DNA of 54,786 nt from a virus (IMGVR_UViG_3300050821_001302:1-54786); one strand, 5' to 3'. Shown: positions 9,389 to 18,501, counted from the stretch's first letter. Made by a program: numbers and translations. Notes: a model not told the origin generated them from the letters alone.

Positions 9389-10461
9389 GAAAATCCCGGC
9401 ACAAGACTGCGTGAAAAACACCTGCAATTCACTTCGGTACCTGGCCAAATTCTACGACGCACAGCAGGGTCCCACCAGCCCTCTCTAGGATCATACTCGA
9501 CCCGATCACGTCCTGCCTTCACATGAGTGGGTCTGGGGTGTTTCCCTGCTCCACTATGAACCCATACTGCACGGAGGCCCAACTCAATTTGACGTGCACC
9601 AACAATAACAGAAGTTGCCTTATTGTTCTGATCCCTTGATATCAGCTCAGCTCTGCGTCTGGTTACACGAAACTGCCGCTGAAGATCATTAGTCAGCTGC
9701 TGGAGGTCTCGCCCCGTTGTAACCGAACGCATAACCATACCCTCGATCTGAGTAAAATATTGGGAGGGTATCGATTTTATGAGGCTGACGTTCTCCTGGA
9801 TAGTAGCAGCCAAAATGTCGCGCTGCGCTGGCGTCATCTTCAGGTCTACGGACCAGCCACCCTTCTTGAGGATTAGCCCCAGCTGCTGCGTTGACCGTTT
9901 GTGGGCGCGTAAGGAGAACCATTGGGCGAGCTCCAAGGAGGCTTCATTGAATCGGCGGAGCCATCTACGGGAGAGCTTTCTAACCGCTCTACGGAGCTCT
10001 CTGGCCGGTAAGGCGTCGGTTGCTAGCGGGCCGGGTACAATTCCGGCTCTGCTGCCCAAGTCCAGGGATAACCCAGCGATTGGTTGGCTCAACGCAGCCG
10101 CATGGCCATAACGCGCGTGGGCTCCTGAAACTTCCCCACCGCCGCTAGCAAAATCAACCATACTGTCTTGTGCTAAAGTAGTCAGTTCCGGCTCGTTGGC
10201 CTTGAACGCGGCGCTGATCCAGTACTTGACCGAATTGTGCATCTCCTCGATCAAGCACTCCAGCTTACGACGGTAGGCAATCTCAAGCGCAAATGAGGGA
10301 TGGACAGGGCGGAGGACACGGTCTTTCTTCGGCTTAGCATCAACCGCAAGACGGTGCTTTAAGGAAGTAAGATGCTTATCCTGAGCCTGGATGACCTTCT
10401 TAGCAGAATCCAGCTGCTTACGCAGAACAGAGAGATCAACCTTGTCCTTGGCAGAGAACAC
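9385..10461 (-). CDS. Mu F-like / SPP1 gp7-like minor head protein
   Basis: The 358-residue protein is helix-rich and ends with the conserved C-terminal pattern of phage head morphogenesis proteins (RRRAELISRDQNNKA, a VWVHSGAGKHPRPTH motif, then a WPGTEVNCRC ending). In the Mu F/SPP1 gp7 family this protein associates with the portal and is needed for head assembly or DNA ejection. It lies just downstream of the portal group, consistent with that role. The start is a GTG at 10461 immediately after the preceding stop codon. Its last bases overlap the Myb-like gene. Confidence 0.8.
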   Translation of the reverse strand: MFSAKDKVDLSVLRKQLDSAKKVIQAQDKHLTSLKHRLAVDAKPKKDRVLRPVHPSFALEIAYRRKLECLIEEMHNSVKYWISAAFKANEPELTTLAQDSMVDFASGGGEVSGAHARYGHAAALSQPIAGLSLDLGSRAGIVPGPLATDALPARELRRAVRKLSRRWLRRFNEASLELAQWFSLRAHKRSTQQLGLILKKGGWSVDLKMTPAQRDILAATIQENVSLIKSIPSQYFTQIEGMVMRSVTTGRDLQQLTNDLQRQFRVTRRRAELISRDQNNKATSVIVGARQIELGLRAVWVHSGAGKHPRPTHVKAGRDRVEYDPREGWWDPAVRRRIWPGTEVNCRCFSRSLVPGFS

Positions 10462-10830
10462 TTAAGCGTTTTCCGGCCGACCATAAGCGTGGAATTCAGC
10501 CTTAGAAACATCAGGTCCTTTTTCCCCTTTAGGTCGAACAGATTTGCCTCGAATGGAAATAATCTCGCCTTCTTGATTGCGAACAATACCATTCATCCGA
10601 TCGCGCATCGCGCGTTCTTGTTTTGGATCTTCCGCATCCCCCGTCTGCGCATCCCTACGTCTGCGCCCAGCTTCCTCGGGATCATCGGCTAGCTTCTTCC
10701 CCGCTGCGGAAGAAAGACTCCTGTACATCTTGGCACGCTCGGGGTCATTCTGGGACGAGCCAGGGAAGAGCTCAGCGTCTTTGTCTTTCTTTTTCTGCTC
10801 CAATTGCTTCATACGCTCAACATCGGCCAT
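10462..10830 (-). CDS. Charged hypothetical protein
   Basis: A 122-residue, highly charged protein ([35 protein letters not shown]) with no recognised domain. It overlaps the end of the gene upstream and abuts the Mu F-like gene. It is probably translated, given its ATG and coherent codon usage, but its function is unknown. Confidence 0.55.
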   Translation of the reverse strand: MADVERMKQLEQKKKDKDAELFPGSSQNDPERAKMYRSLSSAAGKKLADDPEEAGRRRRDAQTGDAEDPKQERAMRDRMNGIVRNQEGEIISIRGKSVRPKGEKGPDVSKAEFHAYGRPENA

Positions 10831-11390
10831 TGGCGGGAATCTTGTGCGTACTCGATATAGTCCAAGGCATCCTGCCGTGCATTGAACTTGCGCGGTCCGC
10901 CCGGACCCTGAGTGAAATAGAAGCCAGAGTCCAGCGCCATACCTTCCAGCAGAACGAAATCGCCGATGCGGTCAATAATTTGAGCAGAGCGGGAAAGGGA
11001 GTCGCAGGCGAATTGGAGGGGGAGGGCGTCCTTAGCACCTACGGTGAGTAGGCCACGAGAGGCGTCTTGAGCCTTTCCTAAGTTTTTGGTCATAGACGTT
11101 GACAGTTTCCATTTTGAAGTATCAACTTTGATATTGGCTTTTTCCCTAGCCTTTTCTTCTGCTTCAGCGCCAGTATACGCCGTTACTTTCACTGTATGAT
11201 ACGCAGGATGGCCTATTCCAGCACCTATAAAAGTCACTTCCCAAAGATACGGACCCGCGTCTTCAGCCTCATCCCCACGTGCCTTACTATACGCAATTGC
11301 CGCTGCCTGCTTAGGATCTTTACCATGCCGAATTTCGGTACCGATATTGCTACTGATCGTTTCTTGGCTGGATCCTGACTTGAGCGGCAT
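10809..11390 (-). CDS. Conserved phage protein, function unknown
   Basis: A 193-residue protein. The first 40 residues ([19 protein letters not shown], then [16 protein letters not shown]) match a short motif common in small structural-region proteins of many phages. The central part ([20 protein letters not shown]) resembles a small beta domain, and the end contains [20 protein letters not shown] chose the ATG at 11390. It probably belongs to the head-assembly group but no activity can be assigned. Confidence 0.6.
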   Translation of the reverse strand: MPLKSGSSQETISSNIGTEIRHGKDPKQAAAIAYSKARGDEAEDAGPYLWEVTFIGAGIGHPAYHTVKVTAYTGAEAEEKAREKANIKVDTSKWKLSTSMTKNLGKAQDASRGLLTVGAKDALPLQFACDSLSRSAQIIDRIGDFVLLEGMALDSGFYFTQGPGGPRKFNARQDALDYIEYAQDSRQWPMLSV

Positions 11391-11438
11391 GGTCAAATCC
11401 TTTCAGATAGGCGGCGAACACATGCCAGTAGAACTCAA

Positions 11439-11807
11439 CTAAGGGGAAGGCGAACTCGGAGGCATAGGATGATTGGCGTGGTCTAATACAGCTTCGACCT
11501 TAGCAACATCCTGTGGCTTGATTACCTGCTGCTCACCATTCACAGAAGCCCCTGCAGCAGGAGGCTTCTCATCCTGAAAGGCTTTGTCCATCAACGCAGC
11601 AGCATTACCGAATGCAGGTAGTGCGGCGTCGAGTGCCTTACGCTTAGCATCGATATCAGAAACACCAGCCTGGAACCGCTTGAGAGACTTCTCGTACTCA
11701 TCCAAGATCGGACCCGCCATCTGGTCCGTCTTGTCGGTATCATCCATCAACTTACTGGCACGTTCAGCATGCGCCGTGATACGCGAAATAGCAGAAGGCG
11801 TGGTCAT
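11439..11807 (-). CDS. Small protein downstream of portal
   Basis: About 122 residues, helical, Ala/Lys/Asp-rich, ending in PPSSPSP. AGGAAA five bases before the ATG at 11807 supports this start. The open frame continues upstream to a GTG at 11894 through a protein-like segment (FDRHLTRWIEADRNRKPY), so the protein may be 29 residues longer. No family is recognised. Confidence 0.55.
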   Translation of the reverse strand: MTTPSAISRITAHAERASKLMDDTDKTDQMAGPILDEYEKSLKRFQAGVSDIDAKRKALDAALPAFGNAAALMDKAFQDEKPPAAGASVNGEQQVIKPQDVAKVEAVLDHANHPMPPSSPSP

Positions 11808-11906
11808 GTACGGTTTCCTGTTACGGTCGGCTTCGATCCAACGGGTGAGGTGTCGGTCGAACTGTCTTGAAACTGCGAGAGTAGAAGGGTTCACATTGAG
11901 CCATAC

Positions 11907-13667
11907 TTATTCAGCAGCCTCGGGTAAGAGCTTCTTCAGCTTGGTTATACGTTCGGTTCGCTGCGGGTGAGGCTGAGCGTACTTTCCACCGCCTAATACA
12001 CGGACCAACTTACCCGTCCGGGCGGTACGGTGGCTCATATCGGGCTCTAGATCGGCCTCAGAGCCTCCCAGAGCGTCCTCAGTCTCACCCTCAGGGTTGT
12101 CACCCTCTTCCCCGGAAGGCTCCTCAGCGCCCTCCTCACCTTCACCTAGCTCGGCTTTGACCCCTGCGCCCCCACCTTTAGGGATCAAACCCTCAGATTC
12201 TTCCTGCCTCAGATCCGGAAGGGTCTGCCAGTCCAAACCCTGGTAAGGCGAGTCAGCCTGCTCAGAGATGCGCTTGCGCTCTTCCTCCTGGCTGATGACG
12301 CCAGTGTCGATATGGATCTGACCCGTGCGGGCATCAATCTCGCGGACTTCGGCTTCTTCCTTCTCATCCATGGACCAGAGCGGCTCGAAGCTGATCGTGA
12401 TCTCAGGGTCGATCTTGCCCCAGAGATCCAGCATGGTGAAGTGCATCACCCGCGTCAGGTTGGGACGTAAAAATGTTTCCTGTCGGTCATGGATGGTGTC
12501 GTAGAATGCTCTGATTTCCCCTTCTGAGGAAGCATTCAATCCAGTAGGCTGCAGGCCCGTGAACTTGACAGCCGGGATACGCGCTACGGACATCATGTGC
12601 TCTTGCGCCTGCGCCTGGAGCGCGTCAAGAGAGCCAAGTGGCGTAACAACATTGAAGAACTCTTCAGTGTCCTTGTCGATCATCATCATGCCGCGATTGT
12701 CGCGCATGCGATTGAAGAGTTCGATCCGCTTGAAGAGCAAGTCTCCCTGCATCGTGAGAGATTCGGCTAGATTGGTCTTCAGGCCCCAGACCACAAAAGC
12801 ATGTATGAGATCGTTGACGGATTGTCTGGTTGTGAGCCAGTTGTCCACGTACGGCTTGAGCATCTGCGAGAGGGACAAGCCACCAAAACTGTATGCCGGC
12901 TTGAGCATATCCGACACTTCACGGCCCACGAATGTCAGAAAGCGCGAAACATGAATCTCGGTCCCCATCGAGAACCAGTGTTGGGGGCGGTACCAGTCTG
13001 GCTTCAGTGGGTTGTTGGAATTGTAATTGGTCGGGTAGGACCAGATTGCTTCAACCGGAGTTACACGCTGCAGAGAACCCTTTGCTACCTTGGAAAGACT
13101 GAGCTTATTCTGCCCATCACCAATCGGGGTCTTGAGCTCATCGGGTTGGTCTGTAGTGCCGAAGTCGAGATAAAGATGCGCACGACCGAAGTAGCCGTCC
13201 TGCTCGATAATCTTGCGTGTGGATTCTTGTACCTTCAAGTCCTTCCAACGGTCTTCAAGTTCCTTGATCTGCTCGGTTTTCTCCTCGTCGCCAACAGCTT
13301 CGAACTTGATCCACTTACGACACATCTCACCAGCAATGGTCTCGACCGGGATGCGGTATTCAGGACGCTGGGCAAGTTCGGAGAGGAATGGATAGCCAAG
13401 GAATTGAAGACCTTCACGGAAAGACTGACCAATGATTGAAGCAGCCCAGTTGAAGTCGGACGTAAGGGCGGTATTGTCGTCCATTGCCAAGCCAGCAGAC
13501 TTGACTTGACGCATCAAGCGCGGTGGATGCTTCGGAAACTCGTAGGCGCGGAAGGTGCTTGGCTTTGCGGGTATTGCGCCTAGAGCATTGTCCAGCGCGA
13601 GGCTGAGCTTCGCGCGCTTCTGCTCGGGCGTGGGCGGCTTGGGCTTAGGAATGTAGCGGGCGATCAT
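11907..13667 (-). CDS. Portal protein, DUF1073-like
   Basis: The 586-residue protein resembles the DUF1073 group of portal proteins. The body contains YDTIHDRQETFLRPNLTRVM and IPAVKFTGLQPTGLNASSEG, patterns typical of this portal family. The C-terminal 100 residues are acidic and low in complexity (EGEEGAEEPSGEEGDNPEGE), ending in a basic tail. The portal is the dodecameric ring through which DNA enters and leaves the head, and it docks the terminase. The position between large terminase and Mu F-like protein fits. A three-base gap separates it from the preceding stop. Confidence 0.85.
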   Translation of the reverse strand: MIARYIPKPKPPTPEQKRAKLSLALDNALGAIPAKPSTFRAYEFPKHPPRLMRQVKSAGLAMDDNTALTSDFNWAASIIGQSFREGLQFLGYPFLSELAQRPEYRIPVETIAGEMCRKWIKFEAVGDEEKTEQIKELEDRWKDLKVQESTRKIIEQDGYFGRAHLYLDFGTTDQPDELKTPIGDGQNKLSLSKVAKGSLQRVTPVEAIWSYPTNYNSNNPLKPDWYRPQHWFSMGTEIHVSRFLTFVGREVSDMLKPAYSFGGLSLSQMLKPYVDNWLTTRQSVNDLIHAFVVWGLKTNLAESLTMQGDLLFKRIELFNRMRDNRGMMMIDKDTEEFFNVVTPLGSLDALQAQAQEHMMSVARIPAVKFTGLQPTGLNASSEGEIRAFYDTIHDRQETFLRPNLTRVMHFTMLDLWGKIDPEITISFEPLWSMDEKEEAEVREIDARTGQIHIDTGVISQEEERKRISEQADSPYQGLDWQTLPDLRQEESEGLIPKGGGAGVKAELGEGEEGAEEPSGEEGDNPEGETEDALGGSEADLEPDMSHRTARTGKLVRVLGGGKYAQPHPQRTERITKLKKLLPEAAE

Positions 13668-13669
13668 AA

Positions 13670-14119
13670 CTATTTAGCTTCAGCACCTTCAGCCTTAAAC
13701 CCAGGATTCTCAGCCTCGGCTTTCTTAATCGCTTCCTGTTCAGAAGCGGCTTCAACCCGAACACCCCGTCGTGCTCCTTTCCAAACTGGCTTGCCTTCTC
13801 CCGTGTGCTCCATAGGAACGTACCATTGTGAATCTTTTCCCAACCTAACCTCACTCCTCGCAATACGCCCGTCCATCGCCATCCGACCCGCAAATGCAAC
13901 AGCTTCGTGGCGCGTCACGAATTGCGGGTGCAGACGACGACCGTCACGGAACTCTAGATCGACTGTGAACATTGAGTTGGAATCTTGAGCTGGTTTCTGC
14001 TGCTTCTTCTTATTTATCAAATCAATCATTTCATCTTGTTCTTTACTAGAAAGCCTAGTCAGCCCCTGCTTAACACGCAAATCTTCCAATCGTTTTTGCT
14101 CAATTGAAGAAAGTGGCAT
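13670..14119 (-). CDS. Hypothetical protein upstream of portal
   Basis: A 149-residue protein with a basic helical N-terminal third (SSKEQDEMIDLINKKKQQK) and a beta-rich second half (MFTVDLEFRDGRRLHPQF). Its stop codon is three bases from the portal start, and its ATG overlaps the previous stop. No recognised family; clearly part of the head operon. Confidence 0.6.
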   Translation of the reverse strand: MPLSSIEQKRLEDLRVKQGLTRLSSKEQDEMIDLINKKKQQKPAQDSNSMFTVDLEFRDGRRLHPQFVTRHEAVAFAGRMAMDGRIARSEVRLGKDSQWYVPMEHTGEGKPVWKGARRGVRVEAASEQEAIKKAEAENPGFKAEGAEAK

Positions 14120-14328
14120 TATTTCCGTCCTCGCTTCTGAACCTCTTCCGCCAGTGCCAGTGTATCGACCGTGTTAGGCTGACGGAGGATTGAAGACCTT
14201 GCAGCCGCAGGGCCAGCAACCTTGTACTGATCGGCGCGGTCCACTTCCATATCCACATTACCCGGTCCAACCCGGCCCAGAATGCCGTTGGAGATCAGCT
14301 TGAACCAGTTCTCCTTACCCTCGGGCAT
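14119..14328 (-). CDS. Small hypothetical protein
   Basis: A 69-residue protein starting MPEGKENWFKLISNGILGRV. The ATG at 14328 lies two bases after the preceding stop codon, and the stop overlaps the next start. The longer frame upstream of this ATG is a shadow. Function unknown. Confidence 0.6.
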   Translation of the reverse strand: MPEGKENWFKLISNGILGRVGPGNVDMEVDRADQYKVAGPAAARSSILRQPNTVDTLALAEEVQKRGRK

Positions 14329-14330
14329 TA

Positions 14331-14591
14331 TTAAGCAGCCTCTACTGGCTTGAGATGAATCCGTTCGACGGTCTTGCCCATTGCATTCTCGATATAGGCC
14401 CACTGAAAAGCTGGCGGCCAACCCTCCACACGCTTTTGATCAGCAGACACAAATATCGATTCGGCATCACCATCCCGTTGATGTAATGTAATCTCAACTT
14501 CGCCTGTCATCTCGTCTCGAAGGATTGTAAAGCTCTCAGCCGCTCGAATAATGCAACGACCATTATCGGTGTAAAACTTGATCGTAAACAT
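14331..14591 (-). CDS. Small conserved phage protein
   Basis: An 86-residue beta-rich protein (MFTIKFYTDNGRCIIRAAES). Short proteins of this style, beginning with an I-K-F-Y-T-DNG pattern, are common beside terminase genes in phages of Alphaproteobacteria. A TAGGAGAAGCAGCA leader precedes the ATG. Function unknown. Confidence 0.65.
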   Translation of the reverse strand: MFTIKFYTDNGRCIIRAAESFTILRDEMTGEVEITLHQRDGDAESIFVSADQKRVEGWPPAFQWAYIENAMGKTVERIHLKPVEAA

Positions 14592-14602
14592 TGCTGCTTC
14601 TC

Positions 14603-14719
14603 CTAGTTGTTGCGATAGATTCTCTCGTACCTCGTACCGTTAAGGTAGGTAGCATCCTTGTTGCGCTTGATGCCTAGCCAGAAGAACGGCAGTAGGAGAA
14701 GCTCGCACCAGCACAACAT
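14603..14719 (-). CDS. 38-residue membrane-type peptide
   Basis: A short ORF starting ATG at 14719, four bases after the preceding stop, and ending TAG at 14603. The N-terminal half is one hydrophobic segment (LLLLPFFWLGI) followed by a basic tail (KRNKDATYLNG). It fills what would otherwise be an empty gap and its stop region supplies the ribosome site of the next gene. Likely a small membrane protein; function unknown. Confidence 0.5.
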   Translation of the reverse strand: MLCWCELLLLPFFWLGIKRNKDATYLNGTRYERIYRNN

Positions 14720-14723
14720 GTTT

Positions 14724-14966
14724 TTACGCCTTTGTTGCCTTGCGTCTAGTCAGCTCATTCGTGAGCTTAGTTGCATCGGCCGTAGACAAGCCTGCCGTCG
14801 TAGCTGCCGTTGTGACAGTAGCTACCGATATCAGATGATTTGGATGAATCGGCATTCCCGCCAACAGATGCAATTCAGCATCACCCTTGAGCGGCGTGCC
14901 TAGCTGTTTGTTGAGAACGACCGGGATGGTGTCTTCATTCAGGTTTAGAGGAAGAACGGCGGTCAT
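14724..14966 (-). CDS. Small hypothetical protein
   Basis: An 80-residue protein (MTAVLPLNLNEDTIPVVLNK) with a Thr/Ala-rich centre and a basic end (LTRRKATKA). The ATG lies one base after the large terminase stop. Unknown function; probably a real co-translated head-region gene. Confidence 0.55.
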   Translation of the reverse strand: MTAVLPLNLNEDTIPVVLNKQLGTPLKGDAELHLLAGMPIHPNHLISVATVTTAATTAGLSTADATKLTNELTRRKATKA

Positions 14967-14967
14967 T

Positions 14968-16635
14968 CTAGATTCTCCTCAAGATATCGTCCGTGATTCG
15001 CATGATCTTCTTAGCCGGAACCGGCCAATAGCACATCATGACCGCATCAGCTAGGTTAGGAGACTTTGCACCATCAGGCTGCTTATTGACCAGGAGCTTC
15101 AGCTTGGAGGATTGCCCTATCGTAGGCTGGCAGATTTCCTTCTCCAGCTTGCGCAGAAGAGGAATTCTTGAATCGATGCTGATCAGGTCATCAGTGTCGT
15201 AGGTGAAACCGGGCTCGGTCCTGGCGCGGTGGGTAAGCTCAAACCTGCGCCGTAGCTCCCACCAGCCTTGTGCCTTCAGGTTAGCATAGAACTCCTCGTT
15301 GAGCGGAGAGTCCTTGTCCTTTGGGACGACATGCTTGTCTGGATATAAGACTGCTCCACCCGCATTCCAGGGAACCGGCCGGATGGTCTTCGGCATCAGC
15401 CCTTCGTCATTCAGGCGGTTGTGCTCCGCCTTGAAGGCCGCGCCCCACCCCCCACCGAAGTCGTATTGAAGCTCGATGGGGCTCAGAGCCGTTCCTAGCG
15501 GTCTACAGGCGGCTAGCGCACGGCGGGCGGTAACGCCCGTGTCCCTCTCGCCCCACTCCTCCAAGGTCCTGAGAACGATGCCCTTACGGATGGCTAAAGC
15601 GTTGGTGTCCGTGCCCTCATCCGCGATGTCAAGCGCAGCGCAATGAAGCCCATCATCACCGAAGTTCAGATGGACGTGAGCATCAATTGAGGACCGGAAC
15701 CATTCTGTCTTGACAATAGTGCCGACAACACTAGCACCGTAGTTGCGGTCGATCTCCTGCGCAAATATATGTTCCAGGCCTTCGGCTATAGCCTTGGACT
15801 TGCGGCCGTCGTACCACTCCTGCGTCTTGCCGGGGTGATCACGCCAGTCCATGATGAGCACATTGACACGATCCTTGACAATCGGCTGACCAGGAGACCA
15901 GTCCACCCCGGACTCGCGCTTCCGATGGAATACCGTACCAAGACCGTAAACCGAGGAGAAGTCAATCTGCACTTTTGCGTTGTCAGAGAGCGCGGCTTCG
16001 ATGAGCTCGGGGCGTTCATATTTGGCAGCTTCGTCCTTGAAGTAGATGAGCGAGCGTCCTCCACGACCGATTTCATCACCGGACTCACCTGTTATCGCAC
16101 CACCATTAGGGTTGATGATCTTCAGAGACCCCATGTGATCGCGGAGTGAGAAGCCTGCCGGGTAGAACTCTACTGGAAGACGTTCGATAGCTCTACGGAT
16201 TTTCTCGAAGATCGAGTTCATGTCCCCGATACGATCGACTAAGTCAGACTTGCGGGAGCCCCAACCTATCGCAGCGCCATCCCAGAACCGCCAGAGATGG
16301 ATCGAGATGGCGCAACAGAGCCAGGTGACACCCATGTCACGAGACTTCTCGATAAGCCCAGAACCTCCTTCCTTCAGGCAGGCGTAGATGAACTGAACAG
16401 CTTCGCGTTGACGCTTGAAGAGCTTGAACGGCAAATACGTTAATTGATCCGTACCCGCATTGCGGGGGTCGTAGGTGTCGATCCAATGTTCGATGAACTC
16501 AATAGGATGATCACGGTAGTACTCGATCGCGCCTGCGAGAAGGACTGGGTCTTCCCGCAGCTTGAGCAGCTGCTCCTGCCTCCAAGCGAAATGCTTGATG
16601 TAGTTAGGGGGCCAGGGAACTACGCGCTGAAGCAT
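14968..16635 (-). CDS. terL: Terminase large subunit
   Basis: The 555-residue protein is the packaging motor ATPase and nuclease. A Walker-A-like segment EKSRDMGVTWL, a Walker B with its glutamate (LIYFKDEAA) and a nuclease-domain acidic site (CAALDIADEGTD) are visible, followed by DFGGGWGAAF and a late aspartate (NLADAVMMCYW). The length is normal for the family. It cuts concatemeric DNA and pumps it through the portal, which is encoded a few genes downstream. The ATG overlaps the preceding stop as TGATG. If the genome is modified, this nuclease must accept that DNA. Confidence 0.9.
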   Translation of the reverse strand: MLQRVVPWPPNYIKHFAWRQEQLLKLREDPVLLAGAIEYYRDHPIEFIEHWIDTYDPRNAGTDQLTYLPFKLFKRQREAVQFIYACLKEGGSGLIEKSRDMGVTWLCCAISIHLWRFWDGAAIGWGSRKSDLVDRIGDMNSIFEKIRRAIERLPVEFYPAGFSLRDHMGSLKIINPNGGAITGESGDEIGRGGRSLIYFKDEAAKYERPELIEAALSDNAKVQIDFSSVYGLGTVFHRKRESGVDWSPGQPIVKDRVNVLIMDWRDHPGKTQEWYDGRKSKAIAEGLEHIFAQEIDRNYGASVVGTIVKTEWFRSSIDAHVHLNFGDDGLHCAALDIADEGTDTNALAIRKGIVLRTLEEWGERDTGVTARRALAACRPLGTALSPIELQYDFGGGWGAAFKAEHNRLNDEGLMPKTIRPVPWNAGGAVLYPDKHVVPKDKDSPLNEEFYANLKAQGWWELRRRFELTHRARTEPGFTYDTDDLISIDSRIPLLRKLEKEICQPTIGQSSKLKLLVNKQPDGAKSPNLADAVMMCYWPVPAKKIMRITDDILRRI

Positions 16636-16952
16636 CAGCCGATAACACAGAGTTCCGCAAAGTCTTTAGTGGTTTCATCAACAAAACGCGGCCAACCCCG
16701 CATAATAAAATCTATCACCCTTTCACGTAAATGAGCATCACTCTCAACTAGAACTTCTTGAAGAGGTACACCACTTAGGTGCTTCCCAACCCGCGTTATA
16801 CCCCAAATTGCTGCAAGAACGTCCAGTTCTGTTCCCGTTGCGATTTCTACCAACGGACCAGCAAGAAGCGTCTTTTGTGTAGGTAATATTGGCAAAGCAG
16901 CAGAAGCAACAACCGCACCAGCACCAATCAAAGCTTCACGACGTGTAAGCAT
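16635..16952 (-). CDS. Exported protein with twin-arginine-like leader
   Basis: A 105-residue protein starting at the ATG at 16952, one base after the upstream stop. The leader (MLTRREALIGAGAVVASAAL) has an RRE followed by a hydrophobic run and resembles a Tat or anchor signal. The rest has no recognised motif. The in-frame extension above this ATG is a shadow of the neighbouring gene. It is paired with another exported protein, so both may act in the envelope; function unknown. Confidence 0.6.
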   Translation of the reverse strand: MLTRREALIGAGAVVASAALPILPTQKTLLAGPLVEIATGTELDVLAAIWGITRVGKHLSGVPLQEVLVESDAHLRERVIDFIMRGWPRFVDETTKDFAELCVIG

Positions 16953-16953
16953 T

Positions 16954-17319
16954 TTACGTCTCCGACCCCGGCATGAAGCACCTGACAGTGAAGACCCCAG
17001 GAGTACCAACTGACTCAAGAGGCCAGAGCACCGCGTGTCCAATTTTGTTATTGCCTTTGACAAGAGCTTTTGGGGGTACGACCAACCATTTCCCCCGGTA
17101 GAATACCTGGTAACCACCAGCAGAAGTCTGCCAATCAGGATCATCAATCGAGATACCGTCGGCAAACGAACAACACTGCCCTCCGGCTTCGTTACGCAGT
17201 CCATTAAACCAGTTGCGGATTTCTGGGCTGGATTGAGCATATTGCCCGTTGTCATGCGCTAAAGCAGGAACGCACAACAGGAACAGAAGCAATATGAACG
17301 AACGGAACAATTCACCCAA
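16954..17319 (-). CDS. Secreted small protein with Cys-Cys motif
   Basis: A 121-residue protein with a Sec signal peptide (FILLLFLLCVPALA) and a mature part holding GGQCCSFADG and a late Cys (FTVRCFMPG). Short periplasmic proteins with a CC-x2-DG pattern are common in Bradyrhizobium-like bacteria and their phages, so this gene hints at the host. It overlaps the cold-shock gene by eight bases. The role is unknown; an envelope role is inferred from the signal peptide. Confidence 0.65.
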   Translation of the reverse strand: MGELFRSFILLLFLLCVPALAHDNGQYAQSSPEIRNWFNGLRNEAGGQCCSFADGISIDDPDWQTSAGGYQVFYRGKWLVVPPKALVKGNNKIGHAVLWPLESVGTPGVFTVRCFMPGSET

Positions 17320-17626
17320 CCTTCACATTCACAGCCCTAGCACCCTTACGCACCTGCTCGACCTGAAACGAAATAGCTGTGCCTTCAGCCAGCTTGGTAA
17401 TTCCTTCCGGCAATGAATTGACGTGCAGGAAGATATCCTTGTCACCAGGGAAGTCCTTTGGCTTGTTGATGAAACCATACCCCTTCTCAGAGTTGAACCA
17501 CTTGATCGTAGATGTCTGACGGTCACTCAGTTGCCCATTAGAAACACCACTCCCCGTTTTGGGGGGTTGAGGGCGCTCTCCACCACTGGGTGCAGTATAA
17601 CCACCTTGAACCTTACCTTCACTCAC
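17312..17626 (-). CDS. Cold-shock-domain protein
   Basis: A 104-residue protein with a proline/glycine-rich N-terminal tail followed by a cold-shock domain. The RNP1-like GYGFINK and RNP2-like DIFLHV motifs are both visible, preceded by the usual IKWFNSEKG start. Such proteins bind single-stranded RNA or DNA and can act as RNA chaperones. The start is a GTG at 17626 overlapping the previous stop as GTGA. Confidence 0.85.
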   Translation of the reverse strand: MSEGKVQGGYTAPSGGERPQPPKTGSGVSNGQLSDRQTSTIKWFNSEKGYGFINKPKDFPGDKDIFLHVNSLPEGITKLAEGTAISFQVEQVRKGARAVNVKVG

Positions 17627-17796
17627 TTCACAACTTCCTCTGCCTGACGGGACTGTTCCAACTTACGCTTGGCAAACAGCAAAGCCTCTGCAAGTGTAGC
17701 AACAGAGCTTTTTGGGAATATGACTTTAGACCCGGAAAGCAAATTTGTAACAGTCCAAAACTCTTCATCACAAACAATTTCCCAATCTTCACTCAC
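17623..17796 (-). CDS. 57-residue hypothetical protein
   Basis: A short ORF from GTG at 17796 (VSEDWEIVCDEEFWTVTNLL) to a TGA overlapping the cold-shock start. GAGAGGGAAG precedes the GTG at a suitable distance. The GTGA overlap and coherent amino-acid composition suggest it is real. No family recognised. Confidence 0.5.
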   Translation of the reverse strand: MSEDWEIVCDEEFWTVTNLLSGSKVIFPKSSVATLAEALLFAKRKLEQSRQAEEVVK

Positions 17797-17813
17797 TTCA
17801 CAGCTTCCCTCTC

Positions 17814-17924
17814 TTAATCATTCCACGCGTAGCGACGTTCGTAACCACAATACTTACAAATCTTACGGAGACCTGCAACGTACCTCCATCTGTGCCAACC
17901 AAATCTACAAAGCCAATATCTCAC
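17814..17924 (-). CDS. 36-residue zinc-ribbon-like peptide
   Basis: A short ORF from GTG at 17924, overlapping the preceding stop, to TAA at 17814. It reads CRFGWHRW then ICKYCGYERRYAW, so it has one Cys/His pair and one C-x2-C pair, the pattern of very small phage zinc-binding proteins. Function unknown. Confidence 0.55.
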   Translation of the reverse strand: MRYWLCRFGWHRWRYVAGLRKICKYCGYERRYAWND

Positions 17925-18202
17925 TTCACAGATTCCTCTGCTTCAGTCTGGGCCTGGGTCTTGTGTGCACGACTCGTAACCAAGGACGGCATCCTAGTAC
18001 GCTTGGCCATCGGTGGATTGTAGCAAGCTTTCATATCCTCCAACGTCCAACTCATACGCGGATCAGGGTGGGTGGTAGGTTGGGGTAGGATCCTACCTTC
18101 TAACAATGGTGGTGCGTAGATGGAATATCCCAGGCGCGTAGAGGCAAGTGTGCGGTCCAAGAGCTCTTCATCCGCACGGATGGCTTCAGGAGAAGAGCTC
18201 AT
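17921..18202 (-). CDS. Hypothetical protein
   Basis: A 93-residue protein (MSSSPEAIRADEELLDRTLA). Its ATG overlaps the preceding stop and its stop overlaps the next GTG. The C-terminal sequence is Lys/Thr/Glu-rich. No family recognised. Confidence 0.55.
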   Translation of the reverse strand: MSSSPEAIRADEELLDRTLASTRLGYSIYAPPLLEGRILPQPTTHPDPRMSWTLEDMKACYNPPMAKRTRMPSLVTSRAHKTQAQTEAEESVK

Positions 18203-18501
18203 TCGATTACGCAGTCTTGAATCCAGATCTTAAAAGGAGTGCCAGTAGAAGTGGAATAATCTCCAAATGAAAAGTCTTTAGGTGTATCGTCCTGAACACG
18301 CTCCCAACCCAAGACCTTGTACTTCAGGAAGTCACCAATCCGAGCAGCAACCGCGCAATTGATCTTATCCACACCGTAAGTTACACACCACTCACCATGC
18401 GGAGCAGGGGCTTCACCAACTTTGCGTGCGATGATCACAACCTGGTCATAACCATAACCCTTGGCAATCTTCGCAGCAGCACTGATTGGGATACGCTTCA
18501 T
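18199..18501 (-). CDS. Small conserved phage protein
   Basis: A 100-residue protein starting MKRIPISAAAKIAKGYGYDQ and containing VVIIARKVG, GEWCVTYG and VAARIGDFLK. Short proteins with this AAKIA-GYDQV-WCTTYG pattern recur in phages near the small terminase. The gene lies directly downstream of the terminase small subunit and overlaps the next start. Function unknown. Confidence 0.65.
   Translation of the reverse strand: MKRIPISAAAKIAKGYGYDQVVIIARKVGEAPAPHGEWCVTYGVDKINCAVAARIGDFLKYKVLGWERVQDDTPKDFSFGDYSTSTGTPFKIWIQDCVIE

Noticed and set aside
11819-11904. 27-codon peptide after the portal gene
   Set aside because: It starts at ATG 11904 but has an unconvincing composition and overlaps the longer frame of the next gene.
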